In this document: one piece after another, positions 18,101-26,780 of the stretch
Position numbering within the stretch: position 1 is the first letter of the stretch
Layout: each line of letters begins with the position of its first letter
Origin: Flavilitoribacter nigricans DSM 23189 = NBRC 102662
GTDB lineage: Bacteria > Bacteroidota > Bacteroidia > Chitinophagales > Saprospiraceae
Direction of reading: 5' to 3'
NCBI RefSeq assembly: GCF_002646595.1
Contig: NZ_PDUD01000044.1
Span: 1-64,000 of the forward strand
Length of the DNA: 64,000 nt
Notes under the pieces: generated by a model
What the model saw: the letters and a program-made list of their open reading frames with translations, nothing else
The model's database searches: none
Told to the model about the DNA's origin: nothing
Position numbers and translations under genes: made by a program

Positions 18101-18371
18101 AACCGCTGGTGATCCGGGTGGCATCGCCACCGCCGATCGGCAGGGTGTACAGATCGCCCAAAAAGTCAAAAACGATCTGCTGCCCGTCGGGACTCACATC
18201 CAGCGACATCCAGGACCCTTCCGTCAGGTCAAAAGTAAATGTCCGGCCGGCCTGGAGGGGCAGGTCCTTTTTGGTCGAATCGGCCGGTTCCGCTTCGTCC
18301 TGAAAACTAAATGCGGGAATACTCATTCCTATGCTCAGAATGGCCAGAAGAATGCCGGTTTTGCTACTCAT
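15135..18371 (-). CDS. TolB/WD40-type propeller fused to an amidohydrolase domain
   Basis: A 1078-residue exported protein. A signal peptide (about residues 1-23) is followed by two PD40/TolB-like propeller blocks with repeated SPDGR motifs (roughly residues 40-640). The C-terminal metal-dependent amidohydrolase domain (about 650-1060) carries the PGFVDTHSHFRH metal site near residue 722 and a late GSHGQLQGLGYHWELW stretch. This fusion is a known family of secreted Bacteroidota and proteobacterial proteins, often annotated as imidazolonepropionase-like or Xaa-Pro-related hydrolase; the real substrate is unknown. It is the last gene before the polysaccharide locus and is separated from it by 548 bp. 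Confidence 0.92.
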   Translation of the reverse strand: MSSKTGILLAILSIGMSIPAFSFQDEAEPADSTKKDLPLQAGRTFTFDLTEGSWMSLDVSPDGQQIVFDFLGDLYTLPIGGGDATRITSGFPFDSQPRYSPDGREIVYISDESGGENVWVYQLEDQEKRQITKGNDNPYQSPDWSPDGQYIIASKQSGSNLHKIWLYHKDSGGGTALVSEPNNKRMLEGVFSPDGRYIWFSERTGSWNYNAALPQYQIAKYDREEGKIIPQISRYGSSFRPTPSGDGKWLVYGTRHDAETGLVLRDLQTGDESWLAYPVQHDDQESRASRDVLPGFSFTPDHQSVMTAYGGKIWKIDIGTKTAREIPFRINSSIELGPELDFDYPIEDTPEFTAVQIRDVAPSPDGRQLAFTVLNEVYLMDLPDGTPRKLTTLDATQAQPAWSPNGDWIAFVTWSADGGKVYKVRPNGSNLTQLNEENGVFQSPAWSNDGQRIVLIKGLAQDFRNALQRTAFRGTSDLIWISADGSANNFITFTDGKGNPHFVRGSDRIYLSDNDGLSSIRWDGTDEQFYVKITGKKAAGASNPPSASWIRMAPVGDQALAQIGMDLYVVTVPKTGKKSFTISVSDPGKASFPARKLTDIGGQFPAWSADGTTVHWAIGNAHVVYDLTAAKQQESAGDEDEAEAYTPRENRIEVKIPRDLPQGTLLLKNARLITMKGDEIIERGDILIENNRIKAIGRELSAPAGAEVMDVSGKTIIPGFVDTHSHFRHPVNLHRGQFWPYLTNLAFGVMTTRDPQTATTDVLSYGDQVTAGRLIGPRIYSTGPGIFRGEVIKDLEHARDIMKRYSAYYDTKTIKMYGSGNRQQRQWLIMAAREQNIMPTTEGGLDFKSNLTQVIDGYPGHEHSFPIFPLYQDVIDLVAFSRTVYTPTLLVAYGGPWAENYYYATEDPHSDPKLTHFMPHSNLDARTRRRNAGWFMEEEHVFEELATYLKDLVEAGGRAGVGSHGQLQGLGYHWELWAMQSGGLSTHNTLKVATIIGAEAIGLEQDLGSLEVGKLADLIILNSNPIDNIRNSKDILHVMKNGRLYEGNTLNEVYPEVKPLEPLWWQEFAPTGVPGVRR

Positions 18372-18919
18372 GTTGCTGGATTTAAAAGCTCTGCTTGGTA
18401 ATAAATGGAGGGGGCGATACCCCGCTTAGGATAGTTGCCGACTAATGTAGTGAACTTTGGGGGTATTTGTCCGGTCTGAGCGGATGATTGTCGCGTTGGG
18501 AATAAGATGAGACTATCGGTAGGATAGGGCGATGAAGTGAGCGTAGGAACAAGACCTAGGCTTTGGGCTGCTGAAAAAAAATGGAGAAAGTTTAATCAGA
18601 CTGAATTAACGAAAAGCCGAAAAGTAAACTTCCCGGCTTTCGAAAATAAAACTAAACCCCAGTTATAATCTTTAGAAAAGTTATCAGCAAATGAATGAGT
18701 AAACAATATACGCCCGTTATCGGTTAGACGCAAGTTTTGGATTAAAAATTTTTATAATATTTATCATTTTGGACTCTTCAACTGGATCACCCTTAATGCT
18801 TAATGGCATTTCATTAGTGTGATCGGTAATCATGGGCTAATCACAAAGCCGTAGGTACTAAAGGTAAGGACTTATAAATCCGATCAGCCTTGTCAGTAAA
18901 AAAAAAGAGGTCTCCAAAC
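18372..18919. other. Intergenic region, 548 bp
   Basis: This lies between the amidohydrolase start and the end of the hybrid sensor gene, both minus strand. No gene was seen. The DNA is AT-rich around 18590-18800 and should contain the amidohydrolase promoter. A possible terminator for the sensor gene lies at its right end. Confidence 0.5.
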
Positions 18920-18928
18920 TCAGGTTTG
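18898..18928 (-). terminator. Possible terminator of the hybrid sensor gene
   Basis: On the minus strand a short CAAAC/GTTTG stem with a four-base loop (18915-18928) overlaps the TGA stop. It is followed within ten bases by nine consecutive T (18898-18906). The T-run is convincing; the five-pair stem is weak. Confidence 0.35.
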
Positions 18929-21900
18929 CGATAGGCCTTTCACAAATTGCGACGGCGATTTATTGAATTCCTTCCGAAAGGCCTTCGTGAAATAGGACTG
19001 ACTCTGGATGCCCACCCGGTACATCACCTGGATGATCGATACCTCTTCGCTGGCCAGGATCTGGGCCGCCCGCTTCAGGCGCAGGCTCCGGATCAGTTCA
19101 CCCACCGATTTGCCGGTAATATTTTTGACCTTGTTATAGAGCTTGGTGCGGCTCATCCCGATCTCCCGACAGAGTTGATCCACATCAAAATCGTTCCGTT
19201 CGATATTGTCTTCCACAATGCGCACGAAGGTGTCCATGAACTCTTTTTCCTGATCGTTGACGGCCATTTCACGGGCCTTGGAAAAGGCATTGTTGATGTA
19301 CAACTCTTTTAGTTTGGCGCGGGAGGAAATGATATTCTGAATAGTGGCCTGCAGCATCCGCAGATTGACGGGTTTGGTGAAATAGTAATCCGCTCCGGAT
19401 TCCACCCCTTTCACCTTGTTCTCGGCCGAAGATTTGGCAGTTAGCAGGATGAAGGGGATGTGGTTGAGTACCGGATCGTTTTTGATCCGTTCGCAAAATG
19501 CCATACCATCCAGTTTGGGCATCATGATATCACTGATGATGAGGTCCGGTGGCGTATTTCGGGCAAGTTCCAGTCCTTCCCGGCCGTCTCCGGCTTCCAG
19601 CACATGGTAGTCCTGCTCGAGCGACTCCCGGAAAAAGTGGCGGAGTTCCAGATTATCTTCCACGATCAAGACGCTGGGACGATAGCTGCTCGCTCCGGTA
19701 TCCAGCGAAAGGGACTCGGCGACCACTTCGTCTACATTCAGCAGGCCGTCCTGGATAGTCTGCAGCAGGGACTCATTGGAGAGCGGTACGGTCGTGTTCT
19801 CTTCCAGGTCATAGGCCTGGGCGAGGTTCGGAAAGCCGATCAGTAGTTCGGTCCCCTGTCCGGGAGCGCTGTAGATGGAAAGTTCTCCTTTGTGCAGCAG
19901 GACCAGGCTTTTCACGAGGGCCAGGCCGATACCGGAACCGCTTTCCGGCTGCCCTTCCTGCCCCCGGCTGAAATACCGGTCGAAAATGAGCGGCAGGTCA
20001 TCTTTGGCAATGCCGCTTCCGTTGTCCTTAATGTGTACCCAGCAATATGCATCGGAGCGGTATTCGCTTTTGATCTTGTAGGAGTGGGCATATTCCGGAT
20101 GGAAATGCTCGTAACGGTCGTAAAGACTGACCGATACCGTGCCGGAAGGTGGCGTATTTTTAAAGGCATTCCCCAGCAAATTGATCAGGATCTTTTCCAG
20201 TACGCTCCGGTCAAAGTAGCAATCCGCTTGTTCCAGTCTCGACTGAAAGACGAACTTAATATCCTTGGTAAGTGCGTGCTCGTCAAAGTTATCCATCACC
20301 TCCTGAACCGAACTTTCCAGATCTGATCGTTTCACGGCGAGCCGGTAGGCACCGGTCTCTACTTTCCGGAAATCCATCAGTTCGTTCACCAGATGCAACA
20401 GCCTTTTGGCGTTGTTGTGCATCAGGTGGAAATACCTTCTGGCTTTGCGCTCTCCGACCTGCCCGTGCAGCAGGTTTTCCAGGGGATTGAGGATCAGTGT
20501 CAGGGGTGTTTTGAAATCGTGGGAGATATTGGTAAAGAACTGCAGGCGCATATTGTGGAGTTCTTTCGTCTGCTTTTCTTCCAGCAGACTGATTTCGTAG
20601 GCCTGCTTGAGCTTATACCAGCGGATAAGCGCGTAGTAGATGGCGCCCAGACTACCCAGGAAAAACAGCGCGTAAAAAAAGTAAGCCAGACCGGTCTGCC
20701 ACCAGGGTGCGTGTACGGAGATGGCCAGACTGGTGATCTCATCGCTCCAGATACCGTCCCCGTTGGAGGCCGATACCTGGAAGGTATAATGGTCGTAATC
20801 CAGATTGGAATAGGTCGCCTTCCGGTTCCGGGCATCCGTATAGATCCAGTCGTCATCGAAGCCTTCCAGTTTATAGCGGTAGCGGCACTTGCCGGGGTTG
20901 GCGTAGTGCAGGGCGGCAAAACTGATGGAAAGATTGTTTTCCAGATGACTCAACTCGATCTGCTCACTTTCGTTAATGGATTTTTCGAGGATTACCCACT
21001 TGTTCTTTTGCTCTCCCAGCCGCACCGAGGTATTGTTGATGATCAGGTCCGTGAGGACAACTTTGGGTTTTTGTTCGTTCAATCGGATGCTGTCTGGATA
21101 GAAATAATTCACACCGCGGGTCCCGCCGAAATAGAAACGCCCGCTGGCTCCTTTATGGGAAGCACCGATCTTGAAGCTGTTACTCTGCAGGCCGTCGTTG
21201 ATATCGAAATTGCGAAAATTTTTGGTTTCCGGATCAAAAAGTGCAATGCCTTTGGTGCCCATCCAGATCCTTCCCCTTTGGTCGCGGAGCAGGCTTTCGA
21301 TGTCCGCGGAAGGTGCGCCTTCTTCCAACGAAAAATGCTCGGCCGTGTAGGTGGCGTTGTCGGGGGATAAGATGATCTTATTCAAACCACCGCCAATGGT
21401 ACCCACCCACAGCGTGTTTTCGTTGATCCGTTCGATGGGCCAGATGAAATTGGAATTCAGGCCTCCTTCCTGCCGGTCCTTTCCCAGATAGTGCACAATG
21501 CGGTCAACGCTGCCGTCCGCTTTCAGAAAGATCCGGTCCAGCCCCTTATCGGTCCCGATGAATACTTCCGGGTAGATGTCATCGGCGTAGATGAAGGAGA
21601 TCCGGTGGGAACTGACGTAATAAGGAGCATTCGGATTACCCGGCGGCAGGATCTGTTCTACAGTGTAGTCATCGGCATTCCGGTAACGGATCCGGTTGAG
21701 GCCGTTTTGCCAGGAGCCGGCCCACATCTGACCGTATTTATCCCGGGCCAGGGAGAATATGGTATTGTTCGTCAGGCTGTGCAGTGAGTCGTTCTGCTGG
21801 ACCAGTTGATGGAAAGTTCCGCTTTGCCGGTCCAGTATATTGATCCCGCCTTTGGCGGTACCCACCCAGAGCCGTTGTCGATCGTCGTAGGCCAACGACC

Positions 21901-23173
21901 GGATATCATTACTGCTTAAACTTGTCGGGGCGTTGGGATCATGCAGGTATACCGTGTATTCCTGGGTGGCAAAGTTGTAATGGTTCAACCCTTCTTCCCG
22001 GGTGCCGATCCAGACATTGCCCTGCGGATCCTCTAGAATGGCCCGAATGTAATTGCCGGAAAGGGTATTGCCTTCCCGCGCCGGATCGTGTTGCAGCAGA
22101 TAGAATTGTTTCTGATTAAGATCGAGGTAATTGATGCCTCCGCCAAAAGTACATACCCACAGGCATCCGGAAAAATCCACGAACAGGTTATTGGTGTGCT
22201 TGGAAGTCAGCGCATAACGGTTGATCGGGTAAGAACTGCTATAAGTCTTGAAGGAACCCCGCTCGGGAATGTATTGGATCAGCCCGGAAGCGGTGCCGAT
22301 CCAGATACTGCCTTTTCCGTCCGCCACCAGCGTATTGATGGTATGGTTGATATCTTCTCCCAAACCGTCCGCTTCCGGAGTCTGCAAGCGAACGGACTCA
22401 CCCCGAACGCTGGCCTGCACCCAGTCCATATCCCGCAGATCGAAGCGGATCAGGCTGGTACCATTAATGCCCCAGACTTTATCGCCATCGGCAAAAGAAA
22501 GATCATGAAGATAGGTATAGGCAAAGCCGGAGGAATCCCTAAGTTGAACAGTCCGCAGAGTTTTAAGGTCTTCGCTCAGGTAGAACAACCCCTGGGAGGT
22601 GGCCAGCCAGAAATTGCCTTCCGGACCTCGTTTGATGTTGTGACAGATGACCTCCTTCAGCACCGCCGGCAACTCAACCGCAGTTAACTGGTAACCCGCA
22701 CCGATCCGGTACGCCACTAACCCCTGTTTTTTGCTGATCAGCAACTGACCGCTATTACCCACATGCACATTCGTGATCTCACGCTGGAAAATATCATTCT
22801 GACTCTCCGGGTATTCCAGGGACAAAAACTGTTCCCGGGTAATATCAAAACATTCCAGACCGCCCTGGGAGGCCAGCCAGATATTATTATCGCCATCGAT
22901 GCATATGGCATTGATCCGGTTGTGGTAGGCACTCTGGGTGGATTGCCGCTCGTTGACGAAAGACTTTACTTCGTAGCCATCAAAACGGTTGAGCCCAAAA
23001 TAGGTGCCGATCCATATAAAACCGTTGGTGTCCTGGGCAATACAGGTCGCATCGGTGTGGGCCAGGCCATCATCCACCGTTAAATGGCGAAACTGAAAAT
23101 TGGTATGCTGCGCCGATATTGCGGTCAGACCGAGCCAAAAGCTCAGTAACAGACTAATTTGCTTGCTTCTCAT
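18920..23173 (-). CDS. Hybrid two-component system sensor/regulator (HTCS) for glycan response
   Basis: A 1417-residue one-protein signalling system. In order: a signal peptide; about fourteen two-component-regulator propeller blades (for example GFIWIGTYFGLNRFDGY, SIWIGTASGLIQY, VWIGTREEGLNHY); a Y_Y_Y domain (about residues 745-825); a transmembrane helix near 840. A histidine kinase follows with NISHDFKTPLTLIL near residue 884 and an ATPase domain (NGSGIAKDDLPLIFDRYF, GSGIGLALVKSL). A receiver with phospho-acceptor aspartate in LIISDIMMPKLDG (near 1214) and a C-terminal AraC-type DNA-binding domain complete it. HTCS proteins sense oligosaccharides in the periplasm and switch on the neighbouring utilization locus. 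It is the only obvious regulator in the locus. Confidence 0.96.
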   Translation of the reverse strand: MRSKQISLLLSFWLGLTAISAQHTNFQFRHLTVDDGLAHTDATCIAQDTNGFIWIGTYFGLNRFDGYEVKSFVNERQSTQSAYHNRINAICIDGDNNIWLASQGGLECFDITREQFLSLEYPESQNDIFQREITNVHVGNSGQLLISKKQGLVAYRIGAGYQLTAVELPAVLKEVICHNIKRGPEGNFWLATSQGLFYLSEDLKTLRTVQLRDSSGFAYTYLHDLSFADGDKVWGINGTSLIRFDLRDMDWVQASVRGESVRLQTPEADGLGEDINHTINTLVADGKGSIWIGTASGLIQYIPERGSFKTYSSSYPINRYALTSKHTNNLFVDFSGCLWVCTFGGGINYLDLNQKQFYLLQHDPAREGNTLSGNYIRAILEDPQGNVWIGTREEGLNHYNFATQEYTVYLHDPNAPTSLSSNDIRSLAYDDRQRLWVGTAKGGINILDRQSGTFHQLVQQNDSLHSLTNNTIFSLARDKYGQMWAGSWQNGLNRIRYRNADDYTVEQILPPGNPNAPYYVSSHRISFIYADDIYPEVFIGTDKGLDRIFLKADGSVDRIVHYLGKDRQEGGLNSNFIWPIERINENTLWVGTIGGGLNKIILSPDNATYTAEHFSLEEGAPSADIESLLRDQRGRIWMGTKGIALFDPETKNFRNFDINDGLQSNSFKIGASHKGASGRFYFGGTRGVNYFYPDSIRLNEQKPKVVLTDLIINNTSVRLGEQKNKWVILEKSINESEQIELSHLENNLSISFAALHYANPGKCRYRYKLEGFDDDWIYTDARNRKATYSNLDYDHYTFQVSASNGDGIWSDEITSLAISVHAPWWQTGLAYFFYALFFLGSLGAIYYALIRWYKLKQAYEISLLEEKQTKELHNMRLQFFTNISHDFKTPLTLILNPLENLLHGQVGERKARRYFHLMHNNAKRLLHLVNELMDFRKVETGAYRLAVKRSDLESSVQEVMDNFDEHALTKDIKFVFQSRLEQADCYFDRSVLEKILINLLGNAFKNTPPSGTVSVSLYDRYEHFHPEYAHSYKIKSEYRSDAYCWVHIKDNGSGIAKDDLPLIFDRYFSRGQEGQPESGSGIGLALVKSLVLLHKGELSIYSAPGQGTELLIGFPNLAQAYDLEENTTVPLSNESLLQTIQDGLLNVDEVVAESLSLDTGASSYRPSVLIVEDNLELRHFFRESLEQDYHVLEAGDGREGLELARNTPPDLIISDIMMPKLDGMAFCERIKNDPVLNHIPFILLTAKSSAENKVKGVESGADYYFTKPVNLRMLQATIQNIISSRAKLKELYINNAFSKAREMAVNDQEKEFMDTFVRIVEDNIERNDFDVDQLCREIGMSRTKLYNKVKNITGKSVGELIRSLRLKRAAQILASEEVSIIQVMYRVGIQSQSYFTKAFRKEFNKSPSQFVKGLSQT

Positions 23174-23363
23174 AAATCTAGTTGATGCCAGTTAGTTAAT
23201 TTGGCCGAGGCGCGTATTGGCTTAATAATGTCAGTTCTGTTTCGGCAAAATCGCTTTGGCGTAATTCTAATTTACTAAAATAACCGGGAATTAGTGCTCC
23301 TCGAACGGATTACAAACTCTTAAACCGCCGGATCACCCTTAGTGCTTCCCACCCAGTACCACC

Positions 23364-23458
23364 CTCAACCGTCGACCATCGACCATCCACCGTCCACCAT
23401 CGACCATCGACCATCGACCATCCACCGTCGACCATCCACCCTCCACCATCGACCATCC
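23364..23458. repeat. Heptamer tandem array, consensus RTCSACC, about 13.5 units
   Basis: Thirteen consecutive 7-mers (ATCGACC, ATCCACC, GTCGACC, GTCCACC, CTCCACC, CTCAACC) plus a partial one, in strict 7-bp phase. The array ends three bases before the stop codon of the GH27 gene (23462-23464). Related arrays lie at 32798-32912 and 40646-40701. These resemble the short tandemly repeated repetitive sequences known from filamentous cyanobacteria; the likeness is in form only. Confidence 0.9.
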
Positions 23459-23461
23459 AAG

Positions 23462-24925
23462 CTAATTCTCCGCCACCCTCGTCAAACGATACAAACCAGC
23501 CCCGTGCGCCGGAAGCTCCACCCCAAACTGCCCCTCGTAATTCCCCAGGTCCTCTCCGGCCCAGAGATCCCGGATCCGGTAGGTATCCCGCAGGTATTCC
23601 CACTCGAAATTGAACTCGATCCGGCTCGTTTCCTCCTTCAGGTTAAAAAGCCCCAGAAAACGGTCCCCGGTGGCCGGATCGGTAGCGATCCAGACGGCCT
23701 CGCCGCGGTGGTTGATCACCTGCCGGTTGTCGGTGCTTTGTTGGTTCACGTAGAGCACTTCCTTGTTGCGCAAAAAGCGATCCACCGTTTCCTGCGGGGT
23801 CGATAGTGGATCCCCTCCCCACATCAGCGGGGAACGGCCGATGGAAAAGAGGCTCATCAGGGTATAATGCTCGGGTTCGGTGAATTTGGACATCCGTTCC
23901 GGACCGTGGGGGCGTCCGTTCAGCGAGATCCGTCCGATAGGCAGCATGTCGGCATCCGGCCAGTGGTTCGCTTCCCGGTGGGCTGACCAGGCATTCAGCA
24001 GGTCGAAACTATGTCGCAGGTGATCCCACTCGTCCCAGAAGTCTGCGGAGATCCGCCACATATTGGAATGGTCCACAAGATGATCGGCCCGGGCCAGCGG
24101 AGCTTCCCCGCAGGACAGGCTCAGTACCATCGGTCGACCGCTATTGCGGATGGCTTCCTGCATCATGGCGATCTCCCCCTTGTGGTAATCTTGGAACATC
24201 ATGTCATCGGCCTTGATGTAGTCCACACCCCAGGAGGCATACAGTTCGAATAGGGAGTTGTAGTAAGCCTGAGCTGCCGCTTCCTGGGTGGGGTCCACAC
24301 CGTACATGTGATTGCACCATTTGCAGGTATCCCAGGGCTCGGCGATATCCGCCGCCGTGTATTCGGAATCCTTGATGGGGGTATCTTTAAAAGCCGCATA
24401 CCGGTGGATGCCCCGCATGATATGTATCCCGAATTTCAGGCCTCTGCTGTGCACATAATCCCCCAGCGGCTTGAAACCCTGCCCGTCGGCGGCTGAGGGA
24501 AAACGCTCCACGGAGGGCAGCAGCCGCCCGTATTCATCCATCGTGATGTATTCCGGGAACAGCGGCTCACCATTATCTTTGTACCGGATATTGGGATGTC
24601 CGAAGCGGCGGGGCGTATCCCAGTTGCCGGGCTCCGGATGCCACCAGATGTAATCGATCACCGCGTATTCCCAACCGTAATCCTTTAGTTCGTCGGCCAT
24701 ATAGTCAACGACCTGCCGAAATTCTTCCTCGTTGATGCGGCAGTCATAAGCGTCAAAACTGTTCCAGCCCATGGGCGGCGTGGGCGCTACATTCGCAAAT
24801 TTGTCCAGTACGACCGCTTCCGAAGTGGGGGGCGTGACAGGTAGGTTCTCCGAATTGGCGGAAGTACAGGCACGGAGCGCGATCAACGTTATCGCTATAG
24901 CCAGCAGATAGATAATTTTCTTCAT
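23462..24925 (-). CDS. GH27 family alpha-galactosidase, lipoprotein
   Basis: This 487-residue enzyme should remove terminal alpha-linked galactose (or alpha-N-acetylgalactosamine) with retention. A lipoprotein signal peptide (lipobox LRAC) is followed by the GH27 barrel starting APTPPMGWNSFDAYDC. The nucleophile is predicted as D240 in DYIKADDM and the acid/base as D295 in WRISADFWDEW, matching the family's KxD and RxxxD motifs. The C-terminal beta-sandwich ends at the gene's stop. It lies 58 bp downstream of a sulfatase gene on the same strand and upstream of the HTCS sensor, so the three may be co-transcribed. An alpha-galactosidase beside sulfatases points to a sulfated galactan. Confidence 0.94.
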   Translation of the reverse strand: MKKIIYLLAIAITLIALRACTSANSENLPVTPPTSEAVVLDKFANVAPTPPMGWNSFDAYDCRINEEEFRQVVDYMADELKDYGWEYAVIDYIWWHPEPGNWDTPRRFGHPNIRYKDNGEPLFPEYITMDEYGRLLPSVERFPSAADGQGFKPLGDYVHSRGLKFGIHIMRGIHRYAAFKDTPIKDSEYTAADIAEPWDTCKWCNHMYGVDPTQEAAAQAYYNSLFELYASWGVDYIKADDMMFQDYHKGEIAMMQEAIRNSGRPMVLSLSCGEAPLARADHLVDHSNMWRISADFWDEWDHLRHSFDLLNAWSAHREANHWPDADMLPIGRISLNGRPHGPERMSKFTEPEHYTLMSLFSIGRSPLMWGGDPLSTPQETVDRFLRNKEVLYVNQQSTDNRQVINHRGEAVWIATDPATGDRFLGLFNLKEETSRIEFNFEWEYLRDTYRIRDLWAGEDLGNYEGQFGVELPAHGAGLYRLTRVAEN

Positions 24926-24983
24926 GACGTTTTAAGTAGTTTAGACTTTTAGACACTTACAATCCACAGTAGTCGGCATCGGC

Positions 24984-26480
24984 TCAGAAAGCCGTCTCCG
25001 CATTTGCCCCGCTGTCAAAGAGTGAGATGCCCGGGAATGGCGTGTGGGCTTCTTTCAGGTACCGCTCGAGTTGGGCTACCTTTTCAGGGTTCTCGTCCGC
25101 CAGATCACGGGTTTCGCCGAGATCATCCGCGAGATGATAGAGTTCCGTTACCACGGCTTTACTGTCGTCCCGAAGATGGAGTCTGACGAGTTTCCAGTCT
25201 CCCTCCAGTACGGCCTGTTTGCCGCCGGCTTCGTAAAATTCCCAATACAGGTATTGATGTTGTCGCTGCTTTTCCGGTGTGCCCAGCAGTGTGGGCAAAA
25301 AGGAGATACCATCAATATCTTCGGGGGCCGCTACGCCCGCCAGTTCACAAAAAGTGGGCAGCACATCCCAAAAAGCCGAGATATGGTCAGTGGTTGATCC
25401 CGCCGCGATGGTTCCGGGCCAACTGGCAATGGTCGGCATCCGGATGCCGCCTTCGTAGAGATCGCGTTTGGTACCGCGCAGCGGGCCGTTGCTGTCGAAG
25501 AAATCGGCCTGGTGGCCCCCTTCCTGGTGCGGGCCGTTATCACTGGTGAAAACGATCAGGGTATTTTTATCCAGACCGAGTGACTGTACTTTGTCCCGGA
25601 TGCGCCCCACCGTACCGTCGATCAGGTCGATCATGGCGGCGAAACCCTTCTCCGGTTGCGGCCAGTCCCGGTCGGCGTAGGGGCCGTAAGTGGGGACTTC
25701 CATACCATCTCCCAGAAAGTAGCCGGCTTCGTTGTTGGCGTGGGGGATGTTCAGGGCGAGATAGAGGAAAAAGCTGGTATCCCGGTTGGCTTCGATGAAA
25801 TTGAGTGCGTCTTCTTCAAAGAGGGGATGGGTGTGCTGTTCCTTTACCCGGGCTACGCCGGTTCCTTCGGGCATGCCGTTCGGATGGTAGCGGGCGTAGT
25901 TGTAGGTCGTATCGGTGATGTTGCCAGGCACTTTTTCCCGCTGTCCGTTGCGGTAGAGGAATTCCGGATAGAAATTGTGGGCGTGCCACATATTGATGTA
26001 TCCGAAAGCCTGATCAAAACCGTTGCGCAGCGGATCATCCGGAGGCGGTGGATGCCCGATACCCCATTTCCCGGCCATGCCGGTAACGTAACCACCGGCT
26101 TTCAACGCCTCGGCGAGGGTGGTGGTCTCGGGCGCCAGCAATTGTCCGGAAGGCTGATTGCCCCGAACAGTAGTGTGACCCGTGTGTTTGCCGGTCAGCA
26201 AAGCGGCCCGGGACGGACCACACACCGTCGATCCGGAATAATGACGGGTAAATCGCATACCGTCCGCTGCCAACTGATCGATATTAGGTGTCTGCAACAG
26301 TTGCTGACTGTAGCAGCTCAGGTCGCCGTAGCCCATATCGTCCACCAGGATGTAAATAATGTTGGGTTTACCGGCGGTTACTGCTGAGGTCGATGCATCG
26401 GGCTGAGATCGATGGTTACAGGCAGCGAGGGGCCACAGCAGCAGGAGTGAAAAAAAGTACGGTGTGAATTGGCGAATCAT
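24984..26480 (-). CDS. Formylglycine-dependent (S1 family) sulfatase, lipoprotein
   Basis: About 498 residues from the ATG at 26480, which gives a proper lipoprotein signal (lipobox LAAC); the frame extends 39 bases upstream without support. Family S1 marks: metal-binding NIIYILVDDMGYGD at the N-terminus; the modification motif CGPSRAALLTGKHTGH, whose cysteine becomes formylglycine; a VTGMAGKWGIGH segment; and FTSDNGPHQEGGH for metal binding. It removes a sulfate ester from a glycan in the periplasm or at the cell surface. The subfamily was not determined. It precedes the GH27 gene by 58 bp. Confidence 0.95.
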   Translation of the reverse strand: MIRQFTPYFFSLLLLWPLAACNHRSQPDASTSAVTAGKPNIIYILVDDMGYGDLSCYSQQLLQTPNIDQLAADGMRFTRHYSGSTVCGPSRAALLTGKHTGHTTVRGNQPSGQLLAPETTTLAEALKAGGYVTGMAGKWGIGHPPPPDDPLRNGFDQAFGYINMWHAHNFYPEFLYRNGQREKVPGNITDTTYNYARYHPNGMPEGTGVARVKEQHTHPLFEEDALNFIEANRDTSFFLYLALNIPHANNEAGYFLGDGMEVPTYGPYADRDWPQPEKGFAAMIDLIDGTVGRIRDKVQSLGLDKNTLIVFTSDNGPHQEGGHQADFFDSNGPLRGTKRDLYEGGIRMPTIASWPGTIAAGSTTDHISAFWDVLPTFCELAGVAAPEDIDGISFLPTLLGTPEKQRQHQYLYWEFYEAGGKQAVLEGDWKLVRLHLRDDSKAVVTELYHLADDLGETRDLADENPEKVAQLERYLKEAHTPFPGISLFDSGANAETAF

Positions 26481-26780
26481 TTTGTTGCTTGTATTTGTAA
26501 CAAAACTATATTCGGCCAAGGTGGAGACTTTGCTCGTTTATCTTTTTAAATTGCTTTATCGTTCAGCCCTTAGAATCCGGAGACTTCCGGACGGAATGGT
26601 AGGGAAAATCATACTAATGGATAAGTTGCATTGATCAAGCAAAGATTGGGAGACCGAGATCCTAAGAGAGGGGGGGGAGCGTTGCGTTTCAACCCTTCGC
26701 CTTGCCTCTCATTCTTCTTCTCTCCGCCCTTCTTTTTCATTTTGTCCGGTAGTTTGCCGGAAAATGTAGTGGCAGCCTTG
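26481..26780. other. Intergenic region, 300 bp
   Basis: This lies between the end of the sugar-acid operon and the sulfatase start. It contains a run of eight G at about 26670-26677 and the hairpin at 26738-26766, and no gene. Confidence 0.5.
26738..26766 (-). terminator. Hairpin after the sugar-acid operon
   Basis: On the minus strand CATTTT-CCGG pairs with CCGG-(AC bulge)-AAAATG around a seven-base loop, starting 15 bases past the oxidoreductase stop. No T-tract follows, so this is a tentative operon terminator. Confidence 0.35.

Noticed and set aside
23364-23458. Possible CRISPR array
   Set aside because: The units are 7 bp with no spacers and no cas genes are present.
26670-26677. Run of eight G as a phase-variable tract
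   Set aside because: It lies in noncoding DNA past an operon end and is not placed to alter a frame or a promoter spacer that I can identify.
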